The position numbers and the translations under genes were made by a program. Below the pieces are notes generated by a model, which made no database searches, had not been told where the DNA came from, and saw only the letters and a program-made list of their open reading frames with translations. Shown piece by piece: positions 47,660 through 57,171 of a stretch of DNA of 64,000 nucleotides. Source of the stretch: Tannerella forsythia (GTDB lineage: Bacteria; Bacteroidota; Bacteroidia; Bacteroidales; Tannerellaceae); assembly GCF_003860135.1 (NCBI RefSeq), contig NZ_RQYN01000005.1:62001-126000 (forward strand). The letters are read 5' to 3'. The stretch's first letter is position 1, and each line of letters opens with the position of its first letter.

Positions 47660-50197
47660 CTATCCGCAACGTGAGGCACCGCAGTTTTTGCAGATCAGGC
47701 AGCCTTCCTGATAAACGAGCGTCTCGTAGTCGCAGTTCGGACATTTTTGTCCTTTCAGCTCCGTGCCGTTGGGCAGGTATTTTTTCAATGCGCGTGCCAC
47801 GCCGTTTTTCCACGTGTTAATCGATTCATTATTCAGTTCCATCTCCTGCACCAGCTTGATGACTTGACTGATGGGCATGCCATAGCGTAAAACACCCGAT
47901 ATCAATTTGGCGTAATTCCAGTATTCGGGTTCGAATTTGCTGTCCAGTCCTTCGAGCGTCATCTTAAAACCACGCTTGTTCTTAAACTGAAAATCGTAAT
48001 GCTTGCGTCCGTCCGCGTCGTAGCTTTTGATGATGCTTCCTTTTTCTACCGTTTTCGGTAGCATGATGCCTTCTTCGTCATCGGCCAGACCGGTAAAGAT
48101 TTCGTAGGGACGTCCGTTCATCAATCCGACGAAGGCGATCCATTTTTCACGATTGTTTTGGAACTTCACCACATCGGCTTCCAGCTCCTGCGGACGTGTC
48201 GAGACAATGACCGGAGGCTCCATGCAGTCTTCACTTTTCTTTTTCTTCTTTTCTGTCGACAGCAATACGCCCGAACGTGATCCGTCTCGATAAACCGTGC
48301 ACCCTTTGCATCCTGAACGCCATGCTTCTACATATAATTTATCGACCATTTCTTCCGATACGTCGTTCGGCAGATTGATCGTTACGCTAATCGAATGATC
48401 GACCCATTTTTGGATACGTCCCTGCATCCGTACTTTCTGTACCCAGTCCACATCGTTCGATGTCGCTTTGTAATAAGGAGAGTGTGCAACGAGATTGTCA
48501 ATTTCCTCGGCGCTGTATTTTTTTGTAGCCGAATATCCGTTAGCCAGCATCCACGTGACGAATTTATGATGAAAGACGACGTATTCTTCGAAGGCATCGC
48601 CCGTTTCGTCGACGTAATCTATGTGCACATCGGCGTCGTTCGGATTTACTTTGCGCCGACGTTTGTAGACCGGTAGAAATACGGGTTCAATTCCTGAAGT
48701 CGTCTGGGTCATCAGACTAGTTGTACCGGTTGGTGCAATGGTCAGACACGCGATGTTACGGCGTCCGTATTTTACCATATCGTCATATAAGGCCGGGGAT
48801 TCTTGTTTTAAACGTAAGATAAACGGATTGCATTCTTCGCGTTTGGCGTCGTATATTTTGAATGCTCCGCGCTCTTTGGCCATCTCGACCGATGATCCAT
48901 AAGCGGCCAACGCCAGCGTTTTCTGAATTTTTTCTGCGAAGTCGGTTGCTTCTTCCGTTCCGTAGCGGAGGTTTAAGGCGGCCAACATATCGCCTTCGGC
49001 CGTGATTCCGACACCCGTACGCCTTCCGGCCAGTGTCTTTCGCTGAATTTTCTGCCACAGTTCACGTTCTGTACGCTTGATATCCTCTCCTTCCGGGTCG
49101 GAGGCAATCTTTTCCAGAATCTTTTCAATCTTTTCCGATTCCAGATCGATAATGTCGTCCATGATACGTTGTGCCAGCGCAACGTGTTTCTTAAACAAAT
49201 CGAAGTCGAAATATGCATCCTTGCTGAACGGGTTCACAACATACGAGTAGAGGTTGATCGCCAGTAGTCGGCAGCTATCATACGGACAAAGCGGTATTTC
49301 GCCACACGGATTAGTTGAAACTGTGCGGAAGCCCAAATCGGCATACGAATCGGGTACTGATTCTCTAAGAATCGTATCCCAGAATAATACGCCCGGTTCG
49401 GCGGATTTCCATGCATTATGAATGATTTTTTTCCATAGCGACCTCGCGTCGATGAGCTTCGTCACCATCGGGTCATCTCCGGCAATCGGATATTGCTGGT
49501 GATACATCGCACCGCTCACTACCGCTTCCATAAATTCGTCGTCGATTTTGACCGATACGTTCGCGCCTGTTACTTTACCTTCCGTCATTTTTGCATCGAT
49601 AAATGATTCGGCATCGGGGTGTTTGATGGAAACACTTAACATCAAAGCTCCGCGACGTCCGTCCTGAGCGACTTCGCGTGTCGAATTCGAATACCGTTCC
49701 ATAAAAGGTACGAGTCCTGTGGAAGTCAAGGCGGAGTTTTTTACGGGCGATCCTTTCGGGCGGATATGCGATAAGTCGTGCCCGACGCCTCCTCGGCGTT
49801 TCATCAGCTGCACCTGCTCTTCATCGATACGAATCACTGCACCATACGAATCGGCACTACCTTCTACACCGACTACGAAGCAGTTTGACAATGAGGCGAT
49901 CTGAAAATCGTTGCCGATGCCTGTCATCGGGCTTCCCTGTGGTACAATGTACCGGAAATGATCGAAGAGTTCAAACAACTCCTGCTCCGACAACGGATTC
50001 GGATATTTCGCTTCTATACGGGCTATTTCTCTGGCCAGACGGCGGTGCATGTCTGTGGGCGTTTGTTCGTAAATGTTTCCGAATGCATCTTTCAACGCAT
50101 ATTTGTTCACCCAAACCTTCGCTGCCAATTCATCACCTGTAAAGTAATCTAACGAGGCCTGGTAAGCATCGTCGAATGTGTACGTTTTTAAGCCCAT
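47660..50197 (-). CDS. nrdJ: Adenosylcobalamin-dependent (class II) ribonucleotide reductase
   Basis: An 845-residue enzyme that makes deoxynucleotides without oxygen, using B12. Landmarks are SLSNCFVVGVEGSADSYGAVIRIDEEQVQLMKRRGGVGHDLSHIRP, the active-site STNPCGEIPLCPYDSCRLLAINLYS, and the thiyl-radical Cys region IACLTIAPTGTTSLMTQTTSGIEPVF. The C-terminus is a zinc finger (GQKCPNCDYETLVYQEGCLICKNCGASRCG), as in the NrdJ/'TSCPD'-containing long class II enzymes. It is monocistronic with a -7-like TACTTTTG at 50240-50233 on the minus strand. Confidence 0.95.
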   Translation of the reverse strand: MGLKTYTFDDAYQASLDYFTGDELAAKVWVNKYALKDAFGNIYEQTPTDMHRRLAREIARIEAKYPNPLSEQELFELFDHFRYIVPQGSPMTGIGNDFQIASLSNCFVVGVEGSADSYGAVIRIDEEQVQLMKRRGGVGHDLSHIRPKGSPVKNSALTSTGLVPFMERYSNSTREVAQDGRRGALMLSVSIKHPDAESFIDAKMTEGKVTGANVSVKIDDEFMEAVVSGAMYHQQYPIAGDDPMVTKLIDARSLWKKIIHNAWKSAEPGVLFWDTILRESVPDSYADLGFRTVSTNPCGEIPLCPYDSCRLLAINLYSYVVNPFSKDAYFDFDLFKKHVALAQRIMDDIIDLESEKIEKILEKIASDPEGEDIKRTERELWQKIQRKTLAGRRTGVGITAEGDMLAALNLRYGTEEATDFAEKIQKTLALAAYGSSVEMAKERGAFKIYDAKREECNPFILRLKQESPALYDDMVKYGRRNIACLTIAPTGTTSLMTQTTSGIEPVFLPVYKRRRKVNPNDADVHIDYVDETGDAFEEYVVFHHKFVTWMLANGYSATKKYSAEEIDNLVAHSPYYKATSNDVDWVQKVRMQGRIQKWVDHSISVTINLPNDVSEEMVDKLYVEAWRSGCKGCTVYRDGSRSGVLLSTEKKKKKSEDCMEPPVIVSTRPQELEADVVKFQNNREKWIAFVGLMNGRPYEIFTGLADDEEGIMLPKTVEKGSIIKSYDADGRKHYDFQFKNKRGFKMTLEGLDSKFEPEYWNYAKLISGVLRYGMPISQVIKLVQEMELNNESINTWKNGVARALKKYLPNGTELKGQKCPNCDYETLVYQEGCLICKNCGASRCG

Positions 50198-50552
50198 ATT
50201 TTCTTTATTTATTTGTTGTGTTCTTTAGGCGGCAAAAGTAGTTATTCTTTATTTTCTTTGCTAAATTATTCCATGAAAAAAGATGTGGGTGTTGATAAGT
50301 TTTCTGATTGTGTTTTTTAAAATGTATTATATGAGTGTTTTGTATTTCTTTGGTGGGTAAAAAGTTTTCCAAAAAGAAAAATATAGTGAAGCGTGCAGTG
50401 ATCTAAATGGTCTAACTTTGTTTATGTACGCATTGCTTTTTTGCAACATGTCTCTCCATGGTAAAAATAAGATTTTACTTATGAAAAGAAAGGAGGGGTA
50501 TGGTGGATTTATTTCGATGGAGTGGTTGGCTCAATGTCTGTCATAATTTACA
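50198..50552. other. Intergenic region between nrdJ and the ferredoxin gene
   Basis: It holds the nrdJ -7-like element (50240-50233, minus) and, on the plus strand, TAACTTTG at 50413-50420 followed directly by a 40-codon frame (50424-50546, MYALLFCNMSLHGKNK...). That frame has no family features and I do not call it a gene. No cobalamin riboswitch was recognised. Confidence 0.4.
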
Positions 50553-50591
50553 AGAAAAACGTAGAGTATGGAATGAATCGCATACTCTACG
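50553..50591 (-). terminator. Rho-independent terminator of the ferredoxin gene
   Basis: On the minus strand CGTAGAGTATG and CATACTCTACG form a perfect 11-bp stem with a 10-nt loop and run into TTTTTC. Confidence 0.9.
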
Positions 50592-50619
50592 CTTTGATTT
50601 TTTAGCTTTTCTTCTTTGA

Positions 50620-50790
50620 TTAAGCCCCCGGGCTGATTGCACCCGTCGGACATGCTTCTGCGCATGTTCCACAATCGGTGCATACTTCCGGATCGATGCG
50701 GTAGATATCTCCCTCAGAGATTGCTTCCACCGGACATTCATCAATACATGTACCACATGCAATACAATCTTCGCTAATTACGTAAGCCAT
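50620..50790 (-). CDS. Small 2x[4Fe-4S] ferredoxin
   Basis: A 56-residue electron carrier. It reads MAYVISEDCIACGTCIDECP, then VEAISEGDIYRIDPEVCTDC, then GTCAEACPTGAISPGA. Both CxxCxxCxxxCP clusters are complete, so it should bind two [4Fe-4S] centres. It would serve anaerobic electron transfer such as pyruvate:ferredoxin oxidoreductase. It is a single-gene unit with a strong terminator 29 bp downstream. Confidence 0.96.
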   Translation of the reverse strand: MAYVISEDCIACGTCIDECPVEAISEGDIYRIDPEVCTDCGTCAEACPTGAISPGA

Positions 50791-50942
50791 TTTCTTTTAT
50801 TTTTTAAAGTTAAAACAATGCAAAAGTAAACGATTCTTCCGATTAAAAAAAATGTTTGTCTCTTTTTTTATTCTCTTTTTATTATTTCCTTTGTCGCAAT
50901 AACTTTTTTCTTCTTCCGTTATTCATACAAATTAAAAGTAAA

Positions 50943-51659
50943 TTGAGACGAACTATATTGATTATATTATGGGTATGTTTTTGGGCTGCTTCGTGTCTTT
51001 ATGCTCAACGACAAAGACCGAAGAACCAGCCGTATGCCGATATGAAGCGGTATCATTTCGGGTTTCATGTCGGGATGCATACGCAAGATTTGATTTTAAC
51101 GCATTCGGGGGTGACGACGTCTGACGGCAAAACGTGGTTTGCCGAAATACCGTCTTATTCGCCGGGATTCAGCGTTGGGGTCATCGGCAATTTATATATC
51201 AATCAATATTTGAATCTGCGTTTTACGCCGACCGTTCACTTTGGCGATAAGAAGTTTGCTTTTATTGACGCGCGAGCTTCCGATTCTCAGGCTACGTTTA
51301 CCACTTCGATCCGATCGAATTATCTTGCCTTGCCGTTAGATCTGAAATATACGGCGATGCGACTTAATAACTACCGTCCTTATTTGCTTGGCGGTGTCTT
51401 TACCAGTTTTGACATGGGGCGTAAAAAAGAAACTCCGGTCTTGCTAAAGCCATTGGATTATGGAGTAGAAGTTGGCTTCGGATGTGATATTTATTTGCCT
51501 TATTTCAAGCTTTGTCCCGAGCTGAAGTTTTGTTTCGGACTGGCCGATGTCCTGCAAAAAGACCGTCGTGATTTGATCAGCGAGCCGGATCGGGTGTATA
51601 CTGAGGCGCTATCGAAAGCTACTTCACGTTTGATCGTACTGACATTCAACTTTGAATAA
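50943..51659 (+). CDS. porT: PorT-like outer-membrane protein of the type IX secretion system
   Basis: About 239 residues if translation starts at TTG 50943 (LRRTILIILWVCFWAASCLYAQ, a good signal peptide); an in-frame ATG lies at 50856 but adds 29 unlikely residues. The mature part is a beta barrel: YADMKRYHFGFHVGMHTQDLILTHSG, FSVGVIGNLYINQYLNLRFTPTVHFGDKKF, NYRPYLLGGVFTSFDMGRK. These match PorT, needed for export of T9SS cargo in Porphyromonas and relatives. It ends with LTFNFE. The 3' end overlaps cdsA by 14 bp. Confidence 0.85.
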   Translation: MRRTILIILWVCFWAASCLYAQRQRPKNQPYADMKRYHFGFHVGMHTQDLILTHSGVTTSDGKTWFAEIPSYSPGFSVGVIGNLYINQYLNLRFTPTVHFGDKKFAFIDARASDSQATFTTSIRSNYLALPLDLKYTAMRLNNYRPYLLGGVFTSFDMGRKKETPVLLKPLDYGVEVGFGCDIYLPYFKLCPELKFCFGLADVLQKDRRDLISEPDRVYTEALSKATSRLIVLTFNFE

Positions 51660-52497
51660 AGACTCTTAGATAGAGCCAAATAACCGGAGTGGCCAGCATC
51701 ATACTGTCGAAGCGGTCTAGTACGCCACCGTGTCCCGGAAGGAGTGTCCCGGAATCTTTGACGCCATAGGTTCGTTTAATCAGAGATTCAACCAGATCTC
51801 CCCATGTGCCGAATACAACGATAATCGTTGCGAAAGCCATCCAGTGATACCCACTCACCACAGGATAAAAATAAGCCAATGTCAACGCTGCAATCCATGC
51901 AATGACAAGCCCCCCGGCAAATCCTTCCCATGATTTCAACGGAGAAACACGCGGGAACATACGTCGTTTGCCGAATGTCGTGCCCACCAAATAAGCCCCG
52001 GTGTCATTGAGCCAGATAAAAAGAAAGATAAACAACCCATAATAAGGGAAGTATGTCTTATTTATCGGATCGAACACAACAAAATTGAGCATGGAAAAGA
52101 GCCCGGCACCATAAAACTGAGAAAAGAGTGTCGTTGCCCACCGGTTTACCGGATTTTCTTTTTTGTGATATAGGCCCGCGATTAAGATGAAAATCAGAAA
52201 AAGCAAATATGGCGCATAGATTAGTTCTGAGGCTTGTCCGCTCGCATAGAAAAAAGAGGCCGCAAAAAGATACATCCCCCCGGCGATTTCCAACCATCGG
52301 GAGAGGGCATTTTTATGATGAGGGGTAGAGATTTCTGCATCATTATTATGTCGGATAAGTGAGTGAAGCTCGTGCAGGGAAAGGCCTACAACAAGCATAA
52401 ACAACGCGAGGAAAGCATAGGGATGTAGCGTCATCGCAAGTACGATGACGGCTACATACACAATTCCGGTTACTGTTCTGATGAATAATTTTTTCAA
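51646..52497 (-). CDS. cdsA: Phosphatidate cytidylyltransferase (CDP-diglyceride synthase)
   Basis: A 283-residue inner-membrane enzyme making CDP-diacylglycerol from phosphatidic acid and CTP. It has about eight hydrophobic helices and the CDS signature near the C-terminus: SLIKRTYGVKDSGTLLPGHGGVLDRFDSMM. It is 13 bp downstream of ftsH in the same orientation, a common Bacteroidetes order (rsfS-ftsH-cdsA). Confidence 0.96.
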   Translation of the reverse strand: MKKLFIRTVTGIVYVAVIVLAMTLHPYAFLALFMLVVGLSLHELHSLIRHNNDAEISTPHHKNALSRWLEIAGGMYLFAASFFYASGQASELIYAPYLLFLIFILIAGLYHKKENPVNRWATTLFSQFYGAGLFSMLNFVVFDPINKTYFPYYGLFIFLFIWLNDTGAYLVGTTFGKRRMFPRVSPLKSWEGFAGGLVIAWIAALTLAYFYPVVSGYHWMAFATIIVVFGTWGDLVESLIKRTYGVKDSGTLLPGHGGVLDRFDSMMLATPVIWLYLRVFIQS

Positions 52498-52510
52498 AGC
52501 ACAGCGTCTT

Positions 52511-54511
52511 TTAAAAGCCTACTTCCGTTTCCGTATGTTGAACCGATTCCGGAATAGGAGACGACTGGTTTGTGGAACCATCCTGTTGCTCCATGATTTC
52601 CTGTGAGCGAGAAACCCAAGGGCGTTTTCCGAAAATCGCCTCCAAATCTTCCGAATAGATCACTTCGGCTACCAGCAGTTTTTCAGCCAATTGATTGTGT
52701 TGAGCCGCGTGCTCGGTCAAAATACGTTTGGCACGTTCGAACTGCGAGTTAATCATGCTTTGTACTTCCTTATCGATCAGTTGTGCCGTTTCTTCACTGT
52801 AAGGTTTGGTAAAGCCCCATTCCTGCCCTGTGGAATCGTAATAATTCAGGTTAGGCAGTCGTTCGCTCATGCCAAAATAGGTGACCATCGCGTATGCCTG
52901 TTTGGTAACACGCTCCAGATCGTTCGAAGCTCCGGTAGAGATTTCGCCGAGGAAAACTTCTTCTGCCGCGCGCCCGCCAAGCGTCGCACACATCTCGTCT
53001 AATAGTTGCTCACGTGTAGTAATCTGCCGTTCTTCCGGTAGATACCATGCGGCTCCAAGTGCTTTTCCTCTAGGTACGATGGTCACTTTAACGAGAGGAT
53101 TGGCGTGTTCCAGCAACCAGCTGATGGAGGCATGGCCGGCCTCGTGGTAGGCGATGCTTTTACGTTCCTTTGCTGTCGTAATTCTGGTTCGTTTTTCCAG
53201 ACCACCCACGATCCGGTCGACGGCATTCATAAAATCTTCTTTCTGCACGAAACTTTTACCGTTTCTTGCTGCAATCAGGGCTGCTTCGTTGCATACGTTT
53301 GCAATATCTGCTCCCGAGAAGCCCGGTGTTTGGCGTGCCAGAAAATCGGTATCGACCGATGAATCGATTTTAATCGGTCGAAGATGTACGCCGAAGATTT
53401 CTTTTCGTTCGTTCAAGTCGGGCAGTTCGACATGAATTTGACGGTCGAAGCGTCCCGCGCGCAATAGCGCTTTGTCGAGCACATCGGCGCGGTTCGTAGC
53501 AGCGAGGATGATCACGCCGCTGTTCGAACCGAAGCCGTCCATTTCGGTCAGCAGCTGGTTCAGTGTACTTTCACGTTCGTCATTGCTTGTCATATTGGCA
53601 TTCTTTCCGCGAGCCCGTCCTACGGCGTCGATCTCGTCGATAAATACGATACAAGGAGCTTTTTCTTTCGCCTGACGGAATAAGTCGCGCACACGCGATG
53701 CCCCGACACCGACAAACATTTCCACAAAATCCGAGCCGGAGAGGGAGAAAAACGGTACATGCGCTTCGCCGGCTACTGCTTTGGCTAAAAGCGTTTTTCC
53801 TGTTCCCGGAGGGCCTACCAACAAAGCTCCTTTGGGAATTTTTCCGCCTAATTCGGTATATTTTCCCGGATTTTTCAGGAACGAGACGATTTCTTCTACT
53901 TCCTGTTTGGCTTCGACAAGTCCGGCCACGTCTTTAAATGTCACTTTGACATGCGAATTTTTGTCGAAAAGCTGCGCCTTTGATTTTCCTACGCTGAAAA
54001 CGCCGCCCGGTCCTCCGGCTGCTCCCCCTGCCATGCGACGCATAAAGAACAGCCACAGTAAAATGATGATAATGAAAGGCCCGATGGATACGAGCAAGTT
54101 CCATAGCGTATCATCTCCTTCCTTGAAACTTAACTGTGCCGAGATTTGCTTCTCGGCCACCATTTTGTCGTAAAAATCCGAGAACTTATCGGCCGAAGGG
54201 ATTTTGACATATACCTTTGCTTCCGTTCCGAACTGTTCTTCTTCACGGGTGAAAATTCGTTTCCGGTGGTCACTCTTGACAGTAGCCTCCAAAAGGTTTT
54301 TACGATTGTGGACGACCATTTTATCGAATACGTTGTCGGCAGCTAACTGCTGAAATTCGGTCCATCCCAACTCTTTCGAAGCCGAGAAATCATTCATCAG
54401 ATATAGTCCCATCAACGCGACAAAAACAATTCCGTACATCCAATACAGGTTGAAACGGAATTTAGGCTTGTTGCCGCTATCGTTTTTCGGCAAATTATTT
54501 TTTTCTTCCAT
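52511..54511 (-). CDS. ftsH: ATP-dependent zinc metalloprotease FtsH
   Basis: A 666-residue membrane AAA+ protease. Two transmembrane helices (about 22-40 and 138-158) flank a periplasmic domain. The AAA domain has Walker [15 protein letters not shown], Walker [12 protein letters not shown] and the second region of homology [21 protein letters not shown]. The protease domain has the zinc site [12 protein letters not shown]. The C-terminal tail is Gln/Ser-rich. FtsH degrades unassembled membrane proteins and short-lived regulators. It lies between rsfS and cdsA. Confidence 0.98.
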   Translation of the reverse strand: MEEKNNLPKNDSGNKPKFRFNLYWMYGIVFVALMGLYLMNDFSASKELGWTEFQQLAADNVFDKMVVHNRKNLLEATVKSDHRKRIFTREEEQFGTEAKVYVKIPSADKFSDFYDKMVAEKQISAQLSFKEGDDTLWNLLVSIGPFIIIILLWLFFMRRMAGGAAGGPGGVFSVGKSKAQLFDKNSHVKVTFKDVAGLVEAKQEVEEIVSFLKNPGKYTELGGKIPKGALLVGPPGTGKTLLAKAVAGEAHVPFFSLSGSDFVEMFVGVGASRVRDLFRQAKEKAPCIVFIDEIDAVGRARGKNANMTSNDERESTLNQLLTEMDGFGSNSGVIILAATNRADVLDKALLRAGRFDRQIHVELPDLNERKEIFGVHLRPIKIDSSVDTDFLARQTPGFSGADIANVCNEAALIAARNGKSFVQKEDFMNAVDRIVGGLEKRTRITTAKERKSIAYHEAGHASISWLLEHANPLVKVTIVPRGKALGAAWYLPEERQITTREQLLDEMCATLGGRAAEEVFLGEISTGASNDLERVTKQAYAMVTYFGMSERLPNLNYYDSTGQEWGFTKPYSEETAQLIDKEVQSMINSQFERAKRILTEHAAQHNQLAEKLLVAEVIYSEDLEAIFGKRPWVSRSQEIMEQQDGSTNQSSPIPESVQHTETEVGF

Positions 54512-54535
54512 ACATTATATATCAAACCGAAACGT

Positions 54536-54895
54536 TCAGTCTAAATCGGGAATGGCTTTAATCTTCGAATCGGCCCATAGATTTTCCAGATTATAGAACG
54601 ATCGTTGTTCGGGCATAAAGATATGAACAAGAACCGTGCCATAATCCATCCCAATCCATTGTGCATTTCGGTTGCCATCCATCGAGAGTGGTTTCTCGCC
54701 GGCATCTGTGCGGACGATGTCCCAAACGGAGTCGGAGAGTGACGATACTTGTGTCGGGCTGTTCCCTTCACAAATGACCATATATTCGCAAATCGCTCCC
54801 GATAATTGACTCATATCTACTGTAACGATTCGTTTTCCTTTTTTTTCTTGCAGGCCTTTAACGACCGCATTGACAAGTGTTTTTGTTTGATTCAT
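54536..54895 (-). CDS. rsfS: Ribosomal silencing factor RsfS
   Basis: A 119-residue protein that binds uL14 and blocks 50S-30S joining in starved cells. The start ATG 54895 (MNQTKTLVNAVVKGLQEKKGKRIVTVDMSQ) fits the family; the longer frame runs through the promoter region and part of tRNA-Gln on the other strand. Conserved segments are AICEYMVICEGNSPTQVSSLSDSV and NAQWIGMDYGTVLVHIFMPEQRSFYNLENLW. It is 25 bp upstream of ftsH. Confidence 0.95.
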   Translation of the reverse strand: MNQTKTLVNAVVKGLQEKKGKRIVTVDMSQLSGAICEYMVICEGNSPTQVSSLSDSVWDIVRTDAGEKPLSMDGNRNAQWIGMDYGTVLVHIFMPEQRSFYNLENLWADSKIKAIPDLD

Positions 54896-55007
54896 TCTTG
54901 CTTTTTTCAATTCTGCGGGACAAATATAAGTCATTATTTTTTGGCGGGAAAAAAAATATATGTAATTTTGCACCCGGAAAGAAGAGAAACTCTTTCCTAC
55001 TTCCCAT

Positions 55008-55078
55008 TGTTCTATGGTGTAATGGTAGCACAACAGATTCTGGTCCTGTTTGTCTAGGTTCGAATCCTAGTAGAACAA
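55008..55078 (+). tRNA. tRNA-Gln (anticodon CTG)
   Basis: A 71-nt tRNA. The acceptor stem is TGTTCTA/TAGAACA, the D-arm contains GGTGTAATGGTAGCAC, the anticodon arm is AACAG-A-TTCTGGT... with anticodon CTG and an A·C pair at the top of the loop, and the T-arm is CTAGGTTCGAATCCTAG. CCA is not encoded. It is transcribed divergently from rsfS. Confidence 0.92.
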
Positions 55079-55110
55079 CAATGAAATGTTACATGTTTCA
55101 TTGTTTTCAT
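55077..55110 (+). terminator. Terminator of tRNA-Gln
   Basis: AACAATGAAA and TTTCATTGTT form a perfect 10-bp stem with a 9-nt loop, followed by TTCATTCTT. The stem begins at the tRNA 3' end. Confidence 0.7.
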
Positions 55111-55142
55111 TCTTCCCTCTCTTTTTCGAATATAAAGTGTTT

Positions 55143-56276
55143 CTACACTTTCAGAAAGATTTGCTTCCGATATAAAAAGTAAAGGAATAGCCAGCAGGCA
55201 GCGATGTATCCGCAACCGTTGAGAATATTTTCCCATACTTCAGGAAATTTGGCGGCAAGTCCTGCAATAAAAAAGTCGGAAATGTGTTGAAAGTCGATGA
55301 TACGTTGCGCGAGGTAAATGGTGATCGAGTTCATACCAATAACCCTGAAAAACAACGTCCAGCGTCGATAACCTTCTACATCGATGATATAATAAAACAG
55401 CGCGAACATGATCAGCGAATAGCCGGCCAAAACACAGACAAAACTACTTGTCCAAAGTTGCTTGTTGATAGGAAAAACCGTATCCCAGAGGTAGCCGATA
55501 AGCATCAGTACGATGCCGGCAGCAAGCATATAGAGCGACTTCTTATAGCCTGAAATTTTCTTTTCCGGGCTTTTGACGAACTTTCCGGTTAACATTCCGA
55601 GCAGAGCTGTCACAATGGCAGGAAAGGTGCTTAATATTCCTTCGGGATCAAAGTAATTATCGCCGTAGATTAATTTACCCGGAAGCATGATACGATCTAT
55701 CGTTCCGACCAAATTGTGTTCGAACGAGAATGGATCATCTCCTTCCGGCACAAGCCACAGTAGCAACCAATAGCCGATCAGAATGACCGTTGAAATGACA
55801 GTTAGCATTTTCGGTCTGAATTTCATAAAGAGCAGTGCGGCAAACATCCATGCCAATCCGATCCGTCCAAGTACACTTGCGCAGCGCAGATCATAAAAGT
55901 TCCAGTTGAACAGTCCGTTATAAACCATGCCGAGCAGTACGAGTATGAGACCGCGTTTTACAACTTTCAAGGTGATCTGTTTTTCTGTGTGTTTACTGGC
56001 GCGTTGTTTGGCGAGTGAGAACGGAAAGGAAATGCCCGCAATGAAAAGGAATAAGGGGAAAATGGTGTCGTGGTGTACCCAACCGTGCCATTCTACATGT
56101 TCCATTTGTCGAGCCATCCACTCGGCTGTTTCGGTACCCGGCCACGGTCGAGAGAAGGCCTGAATCAGGTCGGCCAGTCCCATGATAAAAAGCATATCGA
56201 AGCCTCGTAGCGCGTCAAGTGAGAGCAAACGCTCTTTTTTATTTATCTCTGCTGTCATGTTCTTTGTATGATTCAA
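55143..56276 (-). CDS. DUF5009 / heparan-alpha-glucosaminide N-acetyltransferase-like membrane protein
   Basis: A 377-residue inner-membrane protein with about ten helices. The N-terminal RLLSLDALRGFDMLFIMGLADLI carries the conserved S-L-D-x-x-RG motif, followed by HGWVHHDTIFPLFLFIAGISFPFSL with the D-x-x-F-P-x-F-LF-x-x-G pattern and a conserved His. Members resemble human HGSNAT, which acetylates glucosamine ends across a membrane; the bacterial substrate is unknown. MTAEINKKERLLSLD (ATG 56258) is an alternative start. A -7-like TATTTTTG lies at 56301-56294 on the minus strand. Confidence 0.9.
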   Translation of the reverse strand: MNHTKNMTAEINKKERLLSLDALRGFDMLFIMGLADLIQAFSRPWPGTETAEWMARQMEHVEWHGWVHHDTIFPLFLFIAGISFPFSLAKQRASKHTEKQITLKVVKRGLILVLLGMVYNGLFNWNFYDLRCASVLGRIGLAWMFAALLFMKFRPKMLTVISTVILIGYWLLLWLVPEGDDPFSFEHNLVGTIDRIMLPGKLIYGDNYFDPEGILSTFPAIVTALLGMLTGKFVKSPEKKISGYKKSLYMLAAGIVLMLIGYLWDTVFPINKQLWTSSFVCVLAGYSLIMFALFYYIIDVEGYRRWTLFFRVIGMNSITIYLAQRIIDFQHISDFFIAGLAAKFPEVWENILNGCGYIAACWLFLYFLYRKQIFLKV

Positions 56277-56301
56277 CGTTCATTTTGAAGATGCAAAAAT
56301 A

Positions 56302-56675
56302 ATTCTTTTTCTGTAATGCTTTTTTGGGGAGAGTATTTTTACCAGAGTTTTTTAGAACTCTTTTTTTGTTTTGTAGTGCTTGTTTAGTATGGATATAGTT
56401 TGACTTTATGAGTCGTTTGTTTTTGTTGTGGTAGCAGGGTCAAGAAGCGCAACTGATTATTGTCTCTGTTTTTTATTCTGGCTTGCGGATGAAAATATTC
56501 GTGAGTCTGGAAGTTACAGAGCAGAGTCTGTCTTTCGTTTTTTTGTGGTTATTGTTGAAGTTTTCACTATTTTGTTCACGTTTCAGAATAACTTGCGCCT
56601 GAATGACGGTATAATTGATAATTTATCTATCTTTGTCGCATTGAATTTATGGAGTTTAGTAATCAGGCGATAGAA
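56302..56675. other. Intergenic region with a plus-strand -7 element
   Basis: No gene seen. TATCTTTG at 56628-56635 matches TAnnTTTG and would start transcription near 56642. This places the start of the next gene at ATG 56676 rather than at ATG 56649. Confidence 0.5.
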
Positions 56676-57131
56676 ATGAAAAGTTATACATTACTTTTAT
56701 TGCTTTTATTGCCTTGTTTTGCAGGAAAAAGTTATGCACAATCGTTGTATGACAAGCAAGGACGGGTAATAGCAACAAAAATAAACAACGAACAAATCAA
56801 TGTTACCGGATCAACCTTTCTGATTGAAGAGGGGCGAATGATTGAAGTGTTGGACGGAGCGCGTCGCGAAGATTTGGGCATTAATTATATCCGTCAGCCG
56901 GATAGCAACCGGATAGAATACATTAACAAGGAAAGCCAATTAGTGGGTTACTATGTTCCTTCGGAAAATCGATTTTATCGTGTAGAAATCCGAAGCGGTA
57001 AGGTTGATCACGTAGCTTTGCTATACGAAGGGCAGGTGTATACGTTGGATGAGAAGCCTTCTTTTCGTATAGATGCAGGTTTCCCGCCCGAGTGGGTAGG
57101 TTATGTAGTGTTCTTTTTTCTGGGATATTAA
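56676..57131 (+). CDS. Exported hypothetical protein, possible beta-flower fold
   Basis: A 151-residue protein with a signal peptide (MKSYTLLLLLLLPCFAGKSYAQ). The mature part is a series of short beta hairpins (SLYDKQGRVIATKINNEQINV, IEYINKESQLVGYYVPSENRFYRVEIRSGKVDHVALLYEGQVYTL). It resembles four-fold beta-flower proteins of Bacteroidetes, a tentative match. The C-terminus is hydrophobic (WVGYVVFFFLGY). It lies 40 bp upstream of the giant surface-protein gene in the same direction and may share its export or regulation. Confidence 0.65.
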   Translation: MKSYTLLLLLLLPCFAGKSYAQSLYDKQGRVIATKINNEQINVTGSTFLIEEGRMIEVLDGARREDLGINYIRQPDSNRIEYINKESQLVGYYVPSENRFYRVEIRSGKVDHVALLYEGQVYTLDEKPSFRIDAGFPPEWVGYVVFFFLGY

Positions 57132-57171
57132 ATTTACTACATACACAAACTAAAATAATCGATGAATAATA

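Noticed and set aside
50198-50260. Cobalamin riboswitch upstream of the B12-dependent reductase
   Set aside because: The leader is short and AT-rich, with none of the conserved B12-box sequence.
50424-50546. A 40-codon plus-strand frame directly after a -7-like TAACTTTG
   Set aside because: It would be leaderless, has no -33 element at the right distance and no conserved features.
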